A DNA stretch of 64,000 bases. Source: Parvibaculum sp. (GTDB lineage Bacteria > Pseudomonadota > Alphaproteobacteria > Parvibaculales > Parvibaculaceae). The stretch covers positions 90,573 through 154,572 of the forward strand of contig JARLIS010000043.1 in NCBI GenBank assembly GCA_031291615.1. Reading direction: 5' to 3'. The translations under genes and the position numbers were made by a program. Each line of letters begins with the position of its first letter. The first letter of the stretch is position 1. Below, piece after piece: positions 44,749 to 53,284 of this stretch. Under the pieces are notes generated by a model, which saw only the letters and a program-made list of their open reading frames with translations, was not told the DNA's origin and searched no databases.

Positions 44749-44781
44749 GTTGCGGCGCGCCCGTGACTTTGCGTGATCTTT

Positions 44782-45504
44782 TCAGAGATGGATGACGCCG
44801 CTCTTGAGCGATCGAATGACCGCCTGCATCTTCGATTGCACGTTGAGCTTCCGTTTCGAGTTCTCGATATGTGTCTGCACCGTCGATTGCTTGACGTCGA
44901 GTATCCGGGCGATTTCCCAGTTCGTCTTGCCGAGCCCCGCCCAGCGCAGGCATTCCCGTTCGCGCGGCGTAAGCAGCACGGTCTCCCCCGGTTCGACGCT
45001 ACTCGCGTCGAGTTCCTTGAACTTGCCGTGCATGTAGAGCGAGATCAGATGCATCGCCGGAAGCATTTTCGGGTGGCGCTCGACCTGATCGGCGCAGAAG
45101 GATGTCAGGGCGGCATGGCCCAGCAAATCAGAGAAGAGGTAGGCGTAGCCTTCGCGCAAGCCAAAATCGCTGCCCTCGTGAAAGACATTGCGGCTTTCGC
45201 CGCGCAGCATGCCATCGGAGGCGAGCTGTTCGGCGTCCCAATAGAAGCCCCTGCGCTCCCGGAAGAGCTTCAGTGCGACGGGATCGAGATACTCGTATCG
45301 CTTCTCGGCATAGCGGCCGCCCCATTCGGGCGGATAGTTGCCGAGCACGCCCTCTTCGGTTGAGCCGGTAAACTCATAGAGCGTGAAATAGCGCACGCCC
45401 AGCCTCTCGAGTGTACATCCCACCGTAGCGTGAAGCTCCTCCTTCGTCGCGGCCTTCTGGACCGACTCGATGAACGCGACCGTCTGGTCGCTGATGAAGT
45501 CCAT
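44782..45504 (-). CDS. LuxR-type autoinducer-binding regulator
   Basis: A 240-residue quorum-sensing regulator. The N-terminal autoinducer domain has WGGRYAEKRYEYLDP (the W-x3-Y and D-P set) and REGYAYLF; the C-terminal HTH is LTPRERECLRWAGLGKTNWEIARILDVKQSTVQTHIENSKRKLNV. GGAGG lies five bases before the ATG. It is directly upstream of luxI on the same strand, the usual cognate pair. Confidence 0.92.
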   Translation of the reverse strand: MDFISDQTVAFIESVQKAATKEELHATVGCTLERLGVRYFTLYEFTGSTEEGVLGNYPPEWGGRYAEKRYEYLDPVALKLFRERRGFYWDAEQLASDGMLRGESRNVFHEGSDFGLREGYAYLFSDLLGHAALTSFCADQVERHPKMLPAMHLISLYMHGKFKELDASSVEPGETVLLTPRERECLRWAGLGKTNWEIARILDVKQSTVQTHIENSKRKLNVQSKMQAVIRSLKSGVIHL

Positions 45505-45776
45505 TGTAGCCTCCGCCTACCCCTTGCTCGGGATAGAGGAGACTAGGAAATCTATTCTTTGTAAGGAACAGTCAAAGATAATAAAAGTGCGAGGTGCCAT
45601 ATATAGTGGAGATGTGGTGAACCATACCCAAGGCATGTAGTCTGAAGTCATCGCGATAGATGCAATGTTCACCTATCGAAGACCGCAAGTAGGACGGGGC
45701 CGACACAGATCGTCGAAGTTATCCCCGCTCTCGCGCCGTGACCGTAACTTGTCGTGCCGGAAATGAGGGGGGCGAT

Positions 45777-46049
45777 ATGACCGAGGTCGTTCAATTTGAT
45801 TTGTCAGAACCGCATTTGGTGTCAGATCCAGGTGAGGGCAGGCCCATCCATCACTTCGCTCAACGGCTCTTCGGAATCTCGTGGGAACGCGATCTCCCGC
45901 CGATTGCGCGAGCTCGGATGAGGGCACTTAAAACCTCAGTCGAGAATGGGGCCTGTAACGAGGCCGACTCGCATCTGTTGGTGCTAAGGAGATATGCGCC
46001 AGCGATCAATAAGCTGAAATGGGTTCGCAAGTCACAGGACGAATTTTAA
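45777..46049 (+). CDS. Small hypothetical protein
   Basis: A 90-residue protein starting at an ATG with GAGGGGGG upstream. The segment FDLSEPHLVSDPGEGRPIHHFAQRLFGISW has no motif I recognise. It opens the accessory island; GC content and codon use look lower than in the flanking operons. Not certain to be expressed. Confidence 0.4.
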   Translation: MTEVVQFDLSEPHLVSDPGEGRPIHHFAQRLFGISWERDLPPIARARMRALKTSVENGACNEADSHLLVLRRYAPAINKLKWVRKSQDEF

Positions 46050-46166
46050 CGCGGTTAGCTACACTATCCAGGACACAGCCGAGACGGCGCCAAAGCACGA
46101 CAGCCGCTTTCTACTGCATCGGTTCCAACGCCGCGTTGCCGCAAGACTCAGGCTGACTTCGTAAGG

Positions 46167-46460
46167 GTGCCTATCAGACAAGTAGTCGGCCGCTATGAGA
46201 AGCTTCTCACTGACAATGGTGGGGACATACACGCCGGACGCAAGCTTGCCCGACTGTTGCGGGACGCGGGCTTCGAAGCCGAACGTCTGTCCGCAACCTA
46301 CGAAATCTACGAAGATACGGTTCTGATCGCGGACTACCCTGCCGCACAATTGGACACAGTGGGTACAGAGAGTGGAACGGTATTCCGCGTCTGGGGCCGT
46401 TTACCAAGCTCAACGTTCGCACAGGCCGGGGGCGAAGCAATTGGCCGAAAGCCGGCATAA
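46167..46460 (+). pseudogene. Remnant of a SAM-dependent methyltransferase (C-terminal part)
   Basis: The frame reads GGDIHAGRKLARLLRDAGF, ERLSATYEIYED and ending FAQAGGEAIGRKP, close to the C-terminal third of UbiE-like small-molecule methyltransferases (G-D-x-x-x-G-x-x-L-x-x-L-L-x-x-A-G-F, and F-x-x-A-x-x-E-A-x-G-R-K). The N-terminal Rossmann part with the SAM-binding Gly motif is missing, and the bases upstream have no matching frame, so I read it as a decayed fragment. Confidence 0.55.
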
Positions 46461-46528
46461 AAATGCCCCGGCCAGTATGAAGAGGCTAGGGCACGGTACT
46501 GATGCCTACGATCAGAATGTAACTTCAG

Positions 46529-47467
46529 CTACCGGGACTTCTCGCACAACCAGTCGTAAAGACCTGATTTGACAACGATGTCGGCGAGGCGCGTTCGCGT
46601 CCAGATGTGCAGGTACTCGCGGTCACCGGCCTCAAGCGAGCCATCGGGACTGTGGCAGATGAAGAACACTCGCTTGTATGCACCCGACTCCTCGAACCGC
46701 TCCCAGTAGTCATCAACCACGGTCTGGTTAGCTCGTGATTTGACCTGGACGAAGGCGAGCTCGCCGAGCGATGTATTCTCCAGAACAAGATCGACGTCCT
46801 TCTGAGATCCGCCCACTCGCGACACCCTCTGCCAGCCACTTCGCCCAAAGATGATATCGACCATGGTCTCGAAATCGACCCAATGAAGCCTCGCTATCAT
46901 CTCCATTGCCGTCTCGGTCATTTCGTTCCTGACGGCATTGGCCCGAGCGACCAACGGCTCCTCAATCCCCTGAATGCGGCGAAGCAGATAGTCCTCGTCG
47001 TGAATACTGCAGATAGTCATCCGGTAGGCAGCGACCTGCGTCAGCCGCGTGCTCAGACTATCGACGGTCAGGACATTTCCGCTGAGGTCTGTATTGCGCC
47101 AGGGTCCGATTGTCTTGCGAGCCCGGGCTCCGTACTCAGTGGCGTCACCTCCGTGCCAGATGACGTCTGGTTCGGCAAAAGCCCACCACAATTGCTGCCT
47201 CGCAAAGGTGATCCAGAGGCAATCTTTCCCAAGCGTATAGAAATCCCGCAGCTCACGAAGCCAGGCCTTGACGGTGCCCTTTCCCGGCTTGTCCGGGTGG
47301 TCCCTCAGAGCCTTCTCGACGGCGTCCCAATCGCCGGACAGGCACAGATCATGGGGTATCGTTCGGTATCCAACCTGCAGCTCGCCGTTGGCGAAGGCAT
47401 TGGCGACCCAGCGGCCGGATGGCCCCAGCTTGATGTAACGCGTCTCGGCAGCAAAAGGCTCTGACAT
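46529..47467 (-). CDS. Restriction endonuclease-like protein (Mrr-type PD-(D/E)xK)
   Basis: About 312 residues from the ATG at 47467 (GGAGG six bases upstream). The C-terminal part has a PD-(D/E)xK nuclease core: SGWQRVSRVGG, QKDVDLVLENTS, LAFVQVKSRA. The N-terminal part (RYIKLGPSGRWVANAFANGELQVGYR, WLRELRDFY, WITFARQQLWWAF) resembles a small beta-barrel of the EVE/PUA type that binds modified bases, which would make it a modification-dependent enzyme. No methyltransferase gene accompanies it, as expected for such a type IV enzyme. A divergent HTH gene may regulate it. Confidence 0.7.
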   Translation of the reverse strand: MSEPFAAETRYIKLGPSGRWVANAFANGELQVGYRTIPHDLCLSGDWDAVEKALRDHPDKPGKGTVKAWLRELRDFYTLGKDCLWITFARQQLWWAFAEPDVIWHGGDATEYGARARKTIGPWRNTDLSGNVLTVDSLSTRLTQVAAYRMTICSIHDEDYLLRRIQGIEEPLVARANAVRNEMTETAMEMIARLHWVDFETMVDIIFGRSGWQRVSRVGGSQKDVDLVLENTSLGELAFVQVKSRANQTVVDDYWERFEESGAYKRVFFICHSPDGSLEAGDREYLHIWTRTRLADIVVKSGLYDWLCEKSR

Positions 47468-47600
47468 CGAGCGCCTCCCCCCTGAATCCAGCCGACGGTC
47501 GCTTGGCACCGGCACAAAGTCCAGCTCCAAATTATCCTGTTTTGGGATAACCCGAATACGGGTTTCTTTATATCGCCGGTCCAATAACCGGCGAACTGTC

Positions 47601-47879
47601 TTGAAATCCACCTGGTCACATGACTATCAGCGCCTCCTCACCCTGCTTGTCGAACGAAGGCGCGCAGCCGGGATCACGCAGGAGAAGCTTGCCGGTATGC
47701 TCAAGCGACCGCAGTCGTTTGTGTCGAAGTTCGAGCGCGGCGAACGGCGTCTTGACGTCATCGAGTTTGTGCAGATCGTACGGCTGATCGGAGCGGATCC
47801 TTACGAGCTGCTTGTGAGTATAGAAAAATTGTCCCGCAAACGTCCTACACGCCAGAGTCCTTCAAAACATTCGATGTAG
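47601..47879 (+). CDS. XRE-family helix-turn-helix protein
   Basis: A 92-residue protein with a lone HTH: LLVERRRAAGITQEKLAGMLKRPQSFVSKFERGERRLDVIEFVQI, matching the XRE/Cro pattern (helix 2 TQEKLA, recognition helix QSFVSKFERG). Its start is a TTG; no ATG exists in frame before the HTH. It is divergent from the endonuclease gene, 133 bases from its ATG, as are control proteins of restriction systems. Binding of that gap is inference. Confidence 0.75.
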   Translation: MKSTWSHDYQRLLTLLVERRRAAGITQEKLAGMLKRPQSFVSKFERGERRLDVIEFVQIVRLIGADPYELLVSIEKLSRKRPTRQSPSKHSM

Positions 47880-47919
47880 TGCCCTAGTCTGCGATATCGG
47901 TCTAACTGAGCGCATCAAA

Positions 47920-48516
47920 TTGCAATGGCCCTGCAGCATTCAGAGCTGCTTTCGAAGGCGGGATTGTATTTTGATTCAACAGAAAACATTCAATCTGATC
48001 GATGCCCCGGAGCATGTCTTTGATCCGGACGACTGGGCCGCTCTCATCAAACATTTCGGCGACCCGGCAAAAGCGCTGAACAGACTGAGCTGGCGCAATG
48101 AAGGTATAATTATATACCAAGCTAGACTAGTCGCAGAGAGAGGGACCATCGGCGCAACAGAGGCCCAAGCCAAACTAGAAGTCGCGGGGCACGTCGACAA
48201 AATTCGCAAAGCTCTTCGCGAGGAAATCCGTTGCGGTTCGTTGATCGCTACTGCCATCCCAAAAGGCGGCATTGAGCGGAGGAACATATCACCAGAGATT
48301 GTCGACAGCATAGAATTCGGCTTCGAACGGTCAGAGATTTGGATCGGAAAAGCATGCTATCAGCACGTCATACTCAGCTATGCCGAGGAACAAAATCCGG
48401 ACGAATCGGTCAAGAAATGCACCGATTGGTTACGCCAACGTCGCGAGGCCATGCGCGGCTTCGAAAATCATAGCCTCGCTGCTCCCTCCAAGTTGCGTCA
48501 CGCGTTTCCTGTTTAG
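47920..48516 (+). CDS. Hypothetical protein
   Basis: A 198-residue soluble protein of mixed charge (DAPEHVFDPDDWAALIKHFG, LNRLSWRNEGIIIYQARLVAERG, SYAEEQNPDESVKKCTDWL). No family recognised. The start is uncertain; no ribosome-binding site precedes 47920. It is the first of two consecutive plus-strand genes of the island, 36 bases before the membrane gene. Base composition is lower in GC than the flanking genes, as expected of acquired DNA. Confidence 0.45.
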   Translation: MQWPCSIQSCFRRRDCILIQQKTFNLIDAPEHVFDPDDWAALIKHFGDPAKALNRLSWRNEGIIIYQARLVAERGTIGATEAQAKLEVAGHVDKIRKALREEIRCGSLIATAIPKGGIERRNISPEIVDSIEFGFERSEIWIGKACYQHVILSYAEEQNPDESVKKCTDWLRQRREAMRGFENHSLAAPSKLRHAFPV

Positions 48517-48552
48517 TATGCCGCTGAAGCCCGCGACACAAAGGGGCGCTCG

Positions 48553-49254
48553 ATGGTCGAAATCGATCGGACAAAAATATGGGGGCTAGCCCTCAGCGCA
48601 TGGTCGGCAGTCGAGCCTGTGCTGACGTCAGAGACCGCGATGCGTATTTACGTGCTCGCGGTTGGCGCTGCCATTCTCATTTGGGCACTTTATCAAGCCT
48701 ATTTGGAGCATAAGTTTCTCGACGGCATCAGCGTCGATGATTTCACAAAGAGATTTCCTGGACCTCGACCAAAAGATCCGGGCGTCCAACAGGCGCGTCT
48801 CAAGGCCTATCGCGCCGAAAAATGGAAAGAGATTTGGTCGCGACTGCGGTGGCTAGCGGCTTGCGGCTTTGTTCTGCCAATCCTGTTTCTCTGCGCGACG
48901 AGCTACTTCTACAATTGGTTTGATGGGACCCATACCGCCTTTGTAAATTTGGAAACGCACAATGAGGTCCGCGACGTCACCGTCGGTGATGTCACACAAT
49001 TCGTAGGCGATCAGATTCTAGGAGCGACGGCGCTCGACTTTTTCGAGGTGTTTCATGTCGAGATCGGCAACCTAACAAACGACGGGCGGAACTACCTGTT
49101 CTCGGGCGTCGTGTTCGGATTGCGATCGTTTATCAGCATCTATCTCGGGGCAATTTTTCTTTACCTCTCGCGTGTCGCGCTCATCATGTGGCAACTCCGA
49201 CGCGAGTCGGACAGCAAGGCACCACAGACCGTCACGGCCTCCCCCGCGTCATAA
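48553..49254 (+). CDS. Membrane protein, unknown
   Basis: A 233-residue protein with about three or four hydrophobic helices (AMRIYVLAVGAAILIWALYQAY; LRWLAACGFVLPILFLCATSYFYNW; ISIYLGAIFLYLSRVALIMWQL). Between them is a loop of charged residues (KFLDGISVDDFTKRFPGPRPKDPGV) likely in the cytoplasm. No family recognised. It follows the hypothetical gene by 36 bases and so may be its partner. It could be an effector of a defence pair, which is speculation. Confidence 0.55.
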   Translation: MVEIDRTKIWGLALSAWSAVEPVLTSETAMRIYVLAVGAAILIWALYQAYLEHKFLDGISVDDFTKRFPGPRPKDPGVQQARLKAYRAEKWKEIWSRLRWLAACGFVLPILFLCATSYFYNWFDGTHTAFVNLETHNEVRDVTVGDVTQFVGDQILGATALDFFEVFHVEIGNLTNDGRNYLFSGVVFGLRSFISIYLGAIFLYLSRVALIMWQLRRESDSKAPQTVTASPAS

Positions 49255-49831
49255 GACCAAACCGAAGCACAAGTCGCATAGCAGATGCCAGGCGGCTAGA
49301 TGCAACCACAAGCGCCGCGGGACCAATGTTCCAATCACCTGCTCAACATTTAAAGAATACTGGGCTGTTCTCGGTCAGCGGGCGGCTAAAGAACACCAAT
49401 ATCGATTCAAAGAAAATTAATGAGGGACTAATTTGCGGGTACTCTAACCTCTAGCACTCGCCGACATGGCAACTTGCCGACAAATTGTTCTTAATTCAGA
49501 GTATCGACTAACGGCTGTTCGAACCCCACCTGCAAGAGGGAGTCGGACAGAGAACTTGGCAATTCGTCGCATCTGTCTTGCGCCGATAAAGAACATTGAC
49601 ATCAATCCGATCGGCAGAGGCCTTCACCCCGTCGCATTTTTGTCCTCATCCCAGTTTCTCCATCCCTGCGATGAGATCAAAATCCTACTTTAGCTTGCAC
49701 TCCAATTCTGTCTCATGGGCCCTGATGCCGGAGAAGCAACGGATCCGTTCTCACAACCGCAGTGCCTAACTTTCCCTACATACCGACGGCCGGGATTGCA
49801 GAGAAGCGGCTTCAATGGGCCGGGGTCCGGC
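49255..49831. other. Gene-free stretch at the right end of the accessory island
   Basis: No supported gene or RNA. Composition is lower in GC than the chemotaxis operon that follows, and the frames seen are short, without ribosome-binding sites. Confidence 0.6.
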
Positions 49832-50674
49832 TCAAGCCACATCCGTCATGGCGGATTTGGCTGCCAGGCCGAAGAGCCCTCGCTCGCCCGGCAGCACGCG
49901 AAAGGCATCCGATATGCCAACGACCGTTTCGGCTCCGCCGAGGCAGAGGCAACCCCATGGGCGCAGCACACGCGCCAGACTCTGAAACACGCGCCTGCGC
50001 GTCGGTTCATCGAAGTAAATCAGCACGTTCCGGCAAAAGATCACGTCGAAGAGGCCAATTCCTGCTGCGACCGGATCTTCAAGCAGGTTGTACGGCCTGA
50101 ACTCGATCATGGCCTTCAAATGCTCCTTCACGCGCCAACCGTCGCGGTCCGCCGTGAAGTATTTCTTCAGCATCGGTTCTGGAAGTCCTCTCGACACTTC
50201 GAATGCCGAGTACCAGCCTTCCTGGGCTCTCGCCAGCATGGCCGGTGAAATGTCGGTCGCGACGATCTCCACCTGCCCTGCGGGCAGAGCCGGGCCCATT
50301 TCTGCAAGCGTCATGGCGAGCGAATAGGGCTCCTGACCGCTCGAGCATGCCGCGCTCCAGATTCGGATGCGCCGCGGCATCTTGCTCAGGGACATGATGT
50401 CCGGCAGCAAACTGCGTTTCAGCCGCTCGAACGGCCATCCGTCGCGGAAAAAAAGCGTTTCATTCGTCGTCATTGCCTCGACGATTTGCGATACCGTCGC
50501 GTCGTTGCCGCCACGGCTGATGAGGCCGACCAGGGCGTCGATGCTGTTCAGCCCGTGTTGACGCGCAATCGGCATCAGCCGGTTCTCGATCAGGTACATC
50601 TTGTCCTTGGTCACGACGAGACCGGACCGGTCGTAGAGCAGGCGCCGCAAATACTCGAATTCGATAGTGTTCAT
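49832..50674 (-). CDS. cheR: Chemotaxis protein methyltransferase CheR
   Basis: About 280 residues. The N-terminal helical domain (FEYLRRLLYDRSGLVV, KMYLIENRL) is followed by the SAM-binding domain with IWSAACSSGQEPYSLAMTL, VATDISPAML and DVIFCRNVLIYFD. It methylates glutamates of chemoreceptors. The ATG at 50674 overlaps the cheB stop (ATGA), so it is coupled. It is the last gene of the chemosensory operon. Confidence 0.95.
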   Translation of the reverse strand: MNTIEFEYLRRLLYDRSGLVVTKDKMYLIENRLMPIARQHGLNSIDALVGLISRGGNDATVSQIVEAMTTNETLFFRDGWPFERLKRSLLPDIMSLSKMPRRIRIWSAACSSGQEPYSLAMTLAEMGPALPAGQVEIVATDISPAMLARAQEGWYSAFEVSRGLPEPMLKKYFTADRDGWRVKEHLKAMIEFRPYNLLEDPVAAGIGLFDVIFCRNVLIYFDEPTRRRVFQSLARVLRPWGCLCLGGAETVVGISDAFRVLPGERGLFGLAAKSAMTDVA

Positions 50675-51834
50675 ATCGCTTCCCCCCGCGCGATTTTGCC
50701 GATGGCCGACCTGATTTCGGCAAGCGGCAGAATGTCCCGACACAGTCCCGCCTGCGCGACGGCGCCTGGCATTCCCCAAACGACGCTCGACGCCTGATCC
50801 TGCGCGAGCACTATGCCGCCTTCGCGCACGACCTCCCGGCAGCCCTTCAATCCGTCGACGCCCATACCTGTCAGGATCACCGTCAGCACCCGACTTTTGT
50901 AGATGGGCGCAAGGCTTCGCAGCATCGGGTCGACGGCAGGCTTGCAGGAGTTCTCCGGCGGCCCGTCGTCGAGCCTGACGATGGCGCCGCCGGCGCGCGG
51001 CTCAAGCAGCAGGTGCTTGCCACCAGGCGCGACATAGATGCGGCGCGGCATCAGCGGTTCACCGTCGCGGGCTTCCGCAGCCTCGCGGCCTGCATAGCGC
51101 GTCATGTGCTCTGCCAGCAGCGCTGTGAAGGTCGCCGGCATGTGTTGCGTGATGACGATCGGTTGCTCGATCGATGGATCAAGATTGGCGAGCACCTTGG
51201 CCAGTGCCTGCGGTCCGCCCGTCGAGCTACCAATGGCGATCACGGACGGCTTTTCGAACGACTTGGCTTCGCGCTTGAGCAACGCAGGCTTCTGAACGGC
51301 CTCGCGGACCGGTTCGACGCGGGCCGTCCTTACGCTTCGCTTGCGCATGGCGGCGTGGGCGAGGACCTTCTGCACAAGCTCCCGCCTGAATTCCTCCGCT
51401 CCGCCGAGACCAGAACTCGGCTTGGGCACGTAGTCGCAGGCGCCGAGCGAGATTGCCCTGAGGCTGATATCCGCATTCCGGCGGCTGAGCGACGAGGCCA
51501 TGATGACCTTGAGATCCGGATCGAGCTCCAACAGGCGCGGCAGCGTTTCCATGCCGTCAAGGCCAGGCATCTCGATGTCGAGCACAACGACGTCGATCGG
51601 ATGCGCTTTCATCGCCTTGAGCGCCATGAGTCCGTTCGCCGCCGAGGCGACGACATTTATCCCCGGCTCTATGGCCAGCGTTCGTGTCACGATGCCGCGG
51701 GCGATGGCCGAGTCGTCCACGACCATCACGTAGCATGGGGCGCCTTCGCTCGCCTTTAGGTGGTGAGCGCCGTCGGTTTCCTCGGACGGCGAGCACTCTG
51801 CGCAGGGGCCGCCTGCCTCGCCCTTCGCACGCAT
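50671..51834 (-). CDS. cheB: Chemotaxis response regulator methylesterase CheB
   Basis: A 387-residue protein with an N-terminal receiver (MVVDDSAIARGIVTRTL, phospho-Asp in VVVLDIEMPGLDG, Lys in YVPKP), a linker of about 60 residues, and a methylesterase domain whose catalytic Ser, His and Asp are in AIGSSTGGP, VITQHMP and LTGMGVDG. It demethylates receptors and is activated by phosphate from CheA. The gene is three bases behind cheZ and overlaps cheR. Confidence 0.95.
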   Translation of the reverse strand: MRAKGEAGGPCAECSPSEETDGAHHLKASEGAPCYVMVVDDSAIARGIVTRTLAIEPGINVVASAANGLMALKAMKAHPIDVVVLDIEMPGLDGMETLPRLLELDPDLKVIMASSLSRRNADISLRAISLGACDYVPKPSSGLGGAEEFRRELVQKVLAHAAMRKRSVRTARVEPVREAVQKPALLKREAKSFEKPSVIAIGSSTGGPQALAKVLANLDPSIEQPIVITQHMPATFTALLAEHMTRYAGREAAEARDGEPLMPRRIYVAPGGKHLLLEPRAGGAIVRLDDGPPENSCKPAVDPMLRSLAPIYKSRVLTVILTGMGVDGLKGCREVVREGGIVLAQDQASSVVWGMPGAVAQAGLCRDILPLAEIRSAIGKIARGEAI

Positions 51835-51837
51835 CTC

Positions 51838-52365
51838 CTAGCGCCCGACATTCGCGGTGAGAAGCCGATTGACTTCGTCCTGGTCGAGGCCTTCGCCAGA
51901 GAGGGCCGGGCCATTGAGAAGGGAGTCCGCCTCAGAGGAGAGACCGGCGGCGGAAGGTCCCGCGACCAACGAACCGCTCCAGAGACCATGCAACGATTCG
52001 AGCGCGGCGCCTGCAACCCGGATCGAATGCAACACCTTGGAAATGCGCTGACCGGTGATGTCCTGAAATGTGCAAGCCTCATAGATGGCCATGCAGTTCA
52101 CATTTATCGCCTGTCGAACCGAATCGGCATCTGAGCAATCGGTTGCCATCAGCTTCTCGACCGACGCAAGAATCCGATCAACCGCGACCTCGGTCTCCTT
52201 CTTGGCCTCGAGCAGTTCTGAGACCGACCTATCGGCGACGCCCGGACCAAATGCATTGTCTCGCAGGAGTTCAATCTGCCGACATCCATCCAGCATGATC
52301 CGATAGAGGGTGAGGCATTCGTCGGCAAGGCGTTGGGCTATTGGCGCTTTGGGCTGGCTTTTCAT
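51838..52365 (-). CDS. cheZ: CheZ-family CheY phosphatase
   Basis: A 175-residue helical protein with the CheZ active-site segment ACTFQDITGQRISKV (Asp and Gln of D-x-T-G-Q) and a C-terminal tail LDQDEVNRLL, like the CheY-binding peptide of CheZ. CheZ dephosphorylates CheY-P. Its start overlaps the cheY stop by one base. It lies where CheY phosphatase is expected, between cheY and cheB. Confidence 0.82.
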   Translation of the reverse strand: MKSQPKAPIAQRLADECLTLYRIMLDGCRQIELLRDNAFGPGVADRSVSELLEAKKETEVAVDRILASVEKLMATDCSDADSVRQAINVNCMAIYEACTFQDITGQRISKVLHSIRVAGAALESLHGLWSGSLVAGPSAAGLSSEADSLLNGPALSGEGLDQDEVNRLLTANVGR

Positions 52366-52751
52366 CAGAAGTCACCGAGCACGGTCTTGAGCTTCGCCTT
52401 GAGTACATCGGCGCTGAACGGCTTGATGATGTAGTTGCTGACGCCGGCCTTGCGGGCCGCGACGACGTTTTCGGTCTTGGCTTCCGCTGTCACCATGATG
52501 AAGGGCAGCGTCTTCAGCTCCCAGTCGCTGCGCACATTCTTGAGCAAGTCGTACCCGCTCATCGGCGCCATGTTCCAGTCGGAGATGATGAAGCCGTAGT
52601 GTCGCGTCCGCAGCATCTTCAGGGCTTCGGTCCCGTCCAACGCCTCATCAACATCGGAGAATCCGATCTGGGCAAGAAGACCGCGGACGATCCTCAGCAT
52701 GGTCTTGTAATCATCCACGATCAGTACGGGCATCTTCAGATCGACAGCCAT
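52365..52751 (-). CDS. cheY: Chemotaxis response regulator CheY
   Basis: A 128-residue single-domain receiver: acidic pair and Asp (VLIVDDYKTM, IISDWNMAPMSG), Thr (IMVTAEA) and Lys (NYIIKPF). Phosphorylated by CheA, it would carry the signal to a motor or other output. The ATG at 52751 is chosen because AGGAG lies six bases upstream; an ATG two codons earlier abuts that site. It is between cheW and cheZ. Confidence 0.95.
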   Translation of the reverse strand: MAVDLKMPVLIVDDYKTMLRIVRGLLAQIGFSDVDEALDGTEALKMLRTRHYGFIISDWNMAPMSGYDLLKNVRSDWELKTLPFIMVTAEAKTENVVAARKAGVSNYIIKPFSADVLKAKLKTVLGDF

Positions 52752-52789
52752 TTTCATCTCCTTTCACAACCTCTGGACGATCAGTCCTG

Positions 52790-53284
52790 TCAAGCGTTTG
52801 CCCGGACGGGGCTGAGAACACTCGCGATGTTCAGCACCACGAGCAAGCGGTCGTCGAGGCGATAGACGCCTTCGGCAAGCGACCGCCAGTTCTCCGACAA
52901 GGTCGCAGGCACGACCTCGCGATGGGCGATCGGGACGCTGAGCACCTCGCCCACTTCGTCGACGAGCAAGCTGAAGGGTTCGTCCTCATGCTCAACGACG
53001 ACGGCCATGGCTCGGGACACGAACCCCTCCTCCGGCACGCCGAGGCGTTTGCGCATGTCGATAGCGGTGACAATGCGGCCGCGCAGATTGAGTGAGCCTG
53101 CTACTTCGGGCGGCGCCAGCGGAACTCGTGTGATCCGCTGCGGCCCGAGCACATCCCTGACAAGCAGGACAGGAATTCCAAATGCCTGTCCGGCCACCTT
53201 CATGGTCACGTAGTCCTCGGCCGCCAATCCCGCCGCGGCGGCGCCATGTTCGGCGCCCACGTCCCTCGATGTTGCGATGCTCAT
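52790..53284 (-). CDS. cheW: Chemotaxis adaptor CheW
   Basis: A 164-residue protein with one CheW domain: YVTMKVAGQAFGIPVLLVRDVL, ITRVPLAPPEVAGSLNLRGRIVTAIDMRKRL and LLVVLNIASVL at the end. It joins receptors to CheA. The first 22 residues are an Ala-rich extension. Its ATG overlaps the cheA stop codon (ATGA). Confidence 0.94.
   Translation of the reverse strand: MSIATSRDVGAEHGAAAAGLAAEDYVTMKVAGQAFGIPVLLVRDVLGPQRITRVPLAPPEVAGSLNLRGRIVTAIDMRKRLGVPEEGFVSRAMAVVVEHEDEPFSLLVDEVGEVLSVPIAHREVVPATLSENWRSLAEGVYRLDDRLLVVLNIASVLSPVRANA

Noticed and set aside
46529..47879. A complete type II restriction-modification system
   Set aside because: No DNA methyltransferase accompanies the endonuclease; the methyltransferase fragment at 46167 is of small-molecule type. 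A modification-dependent enzyme fits better.
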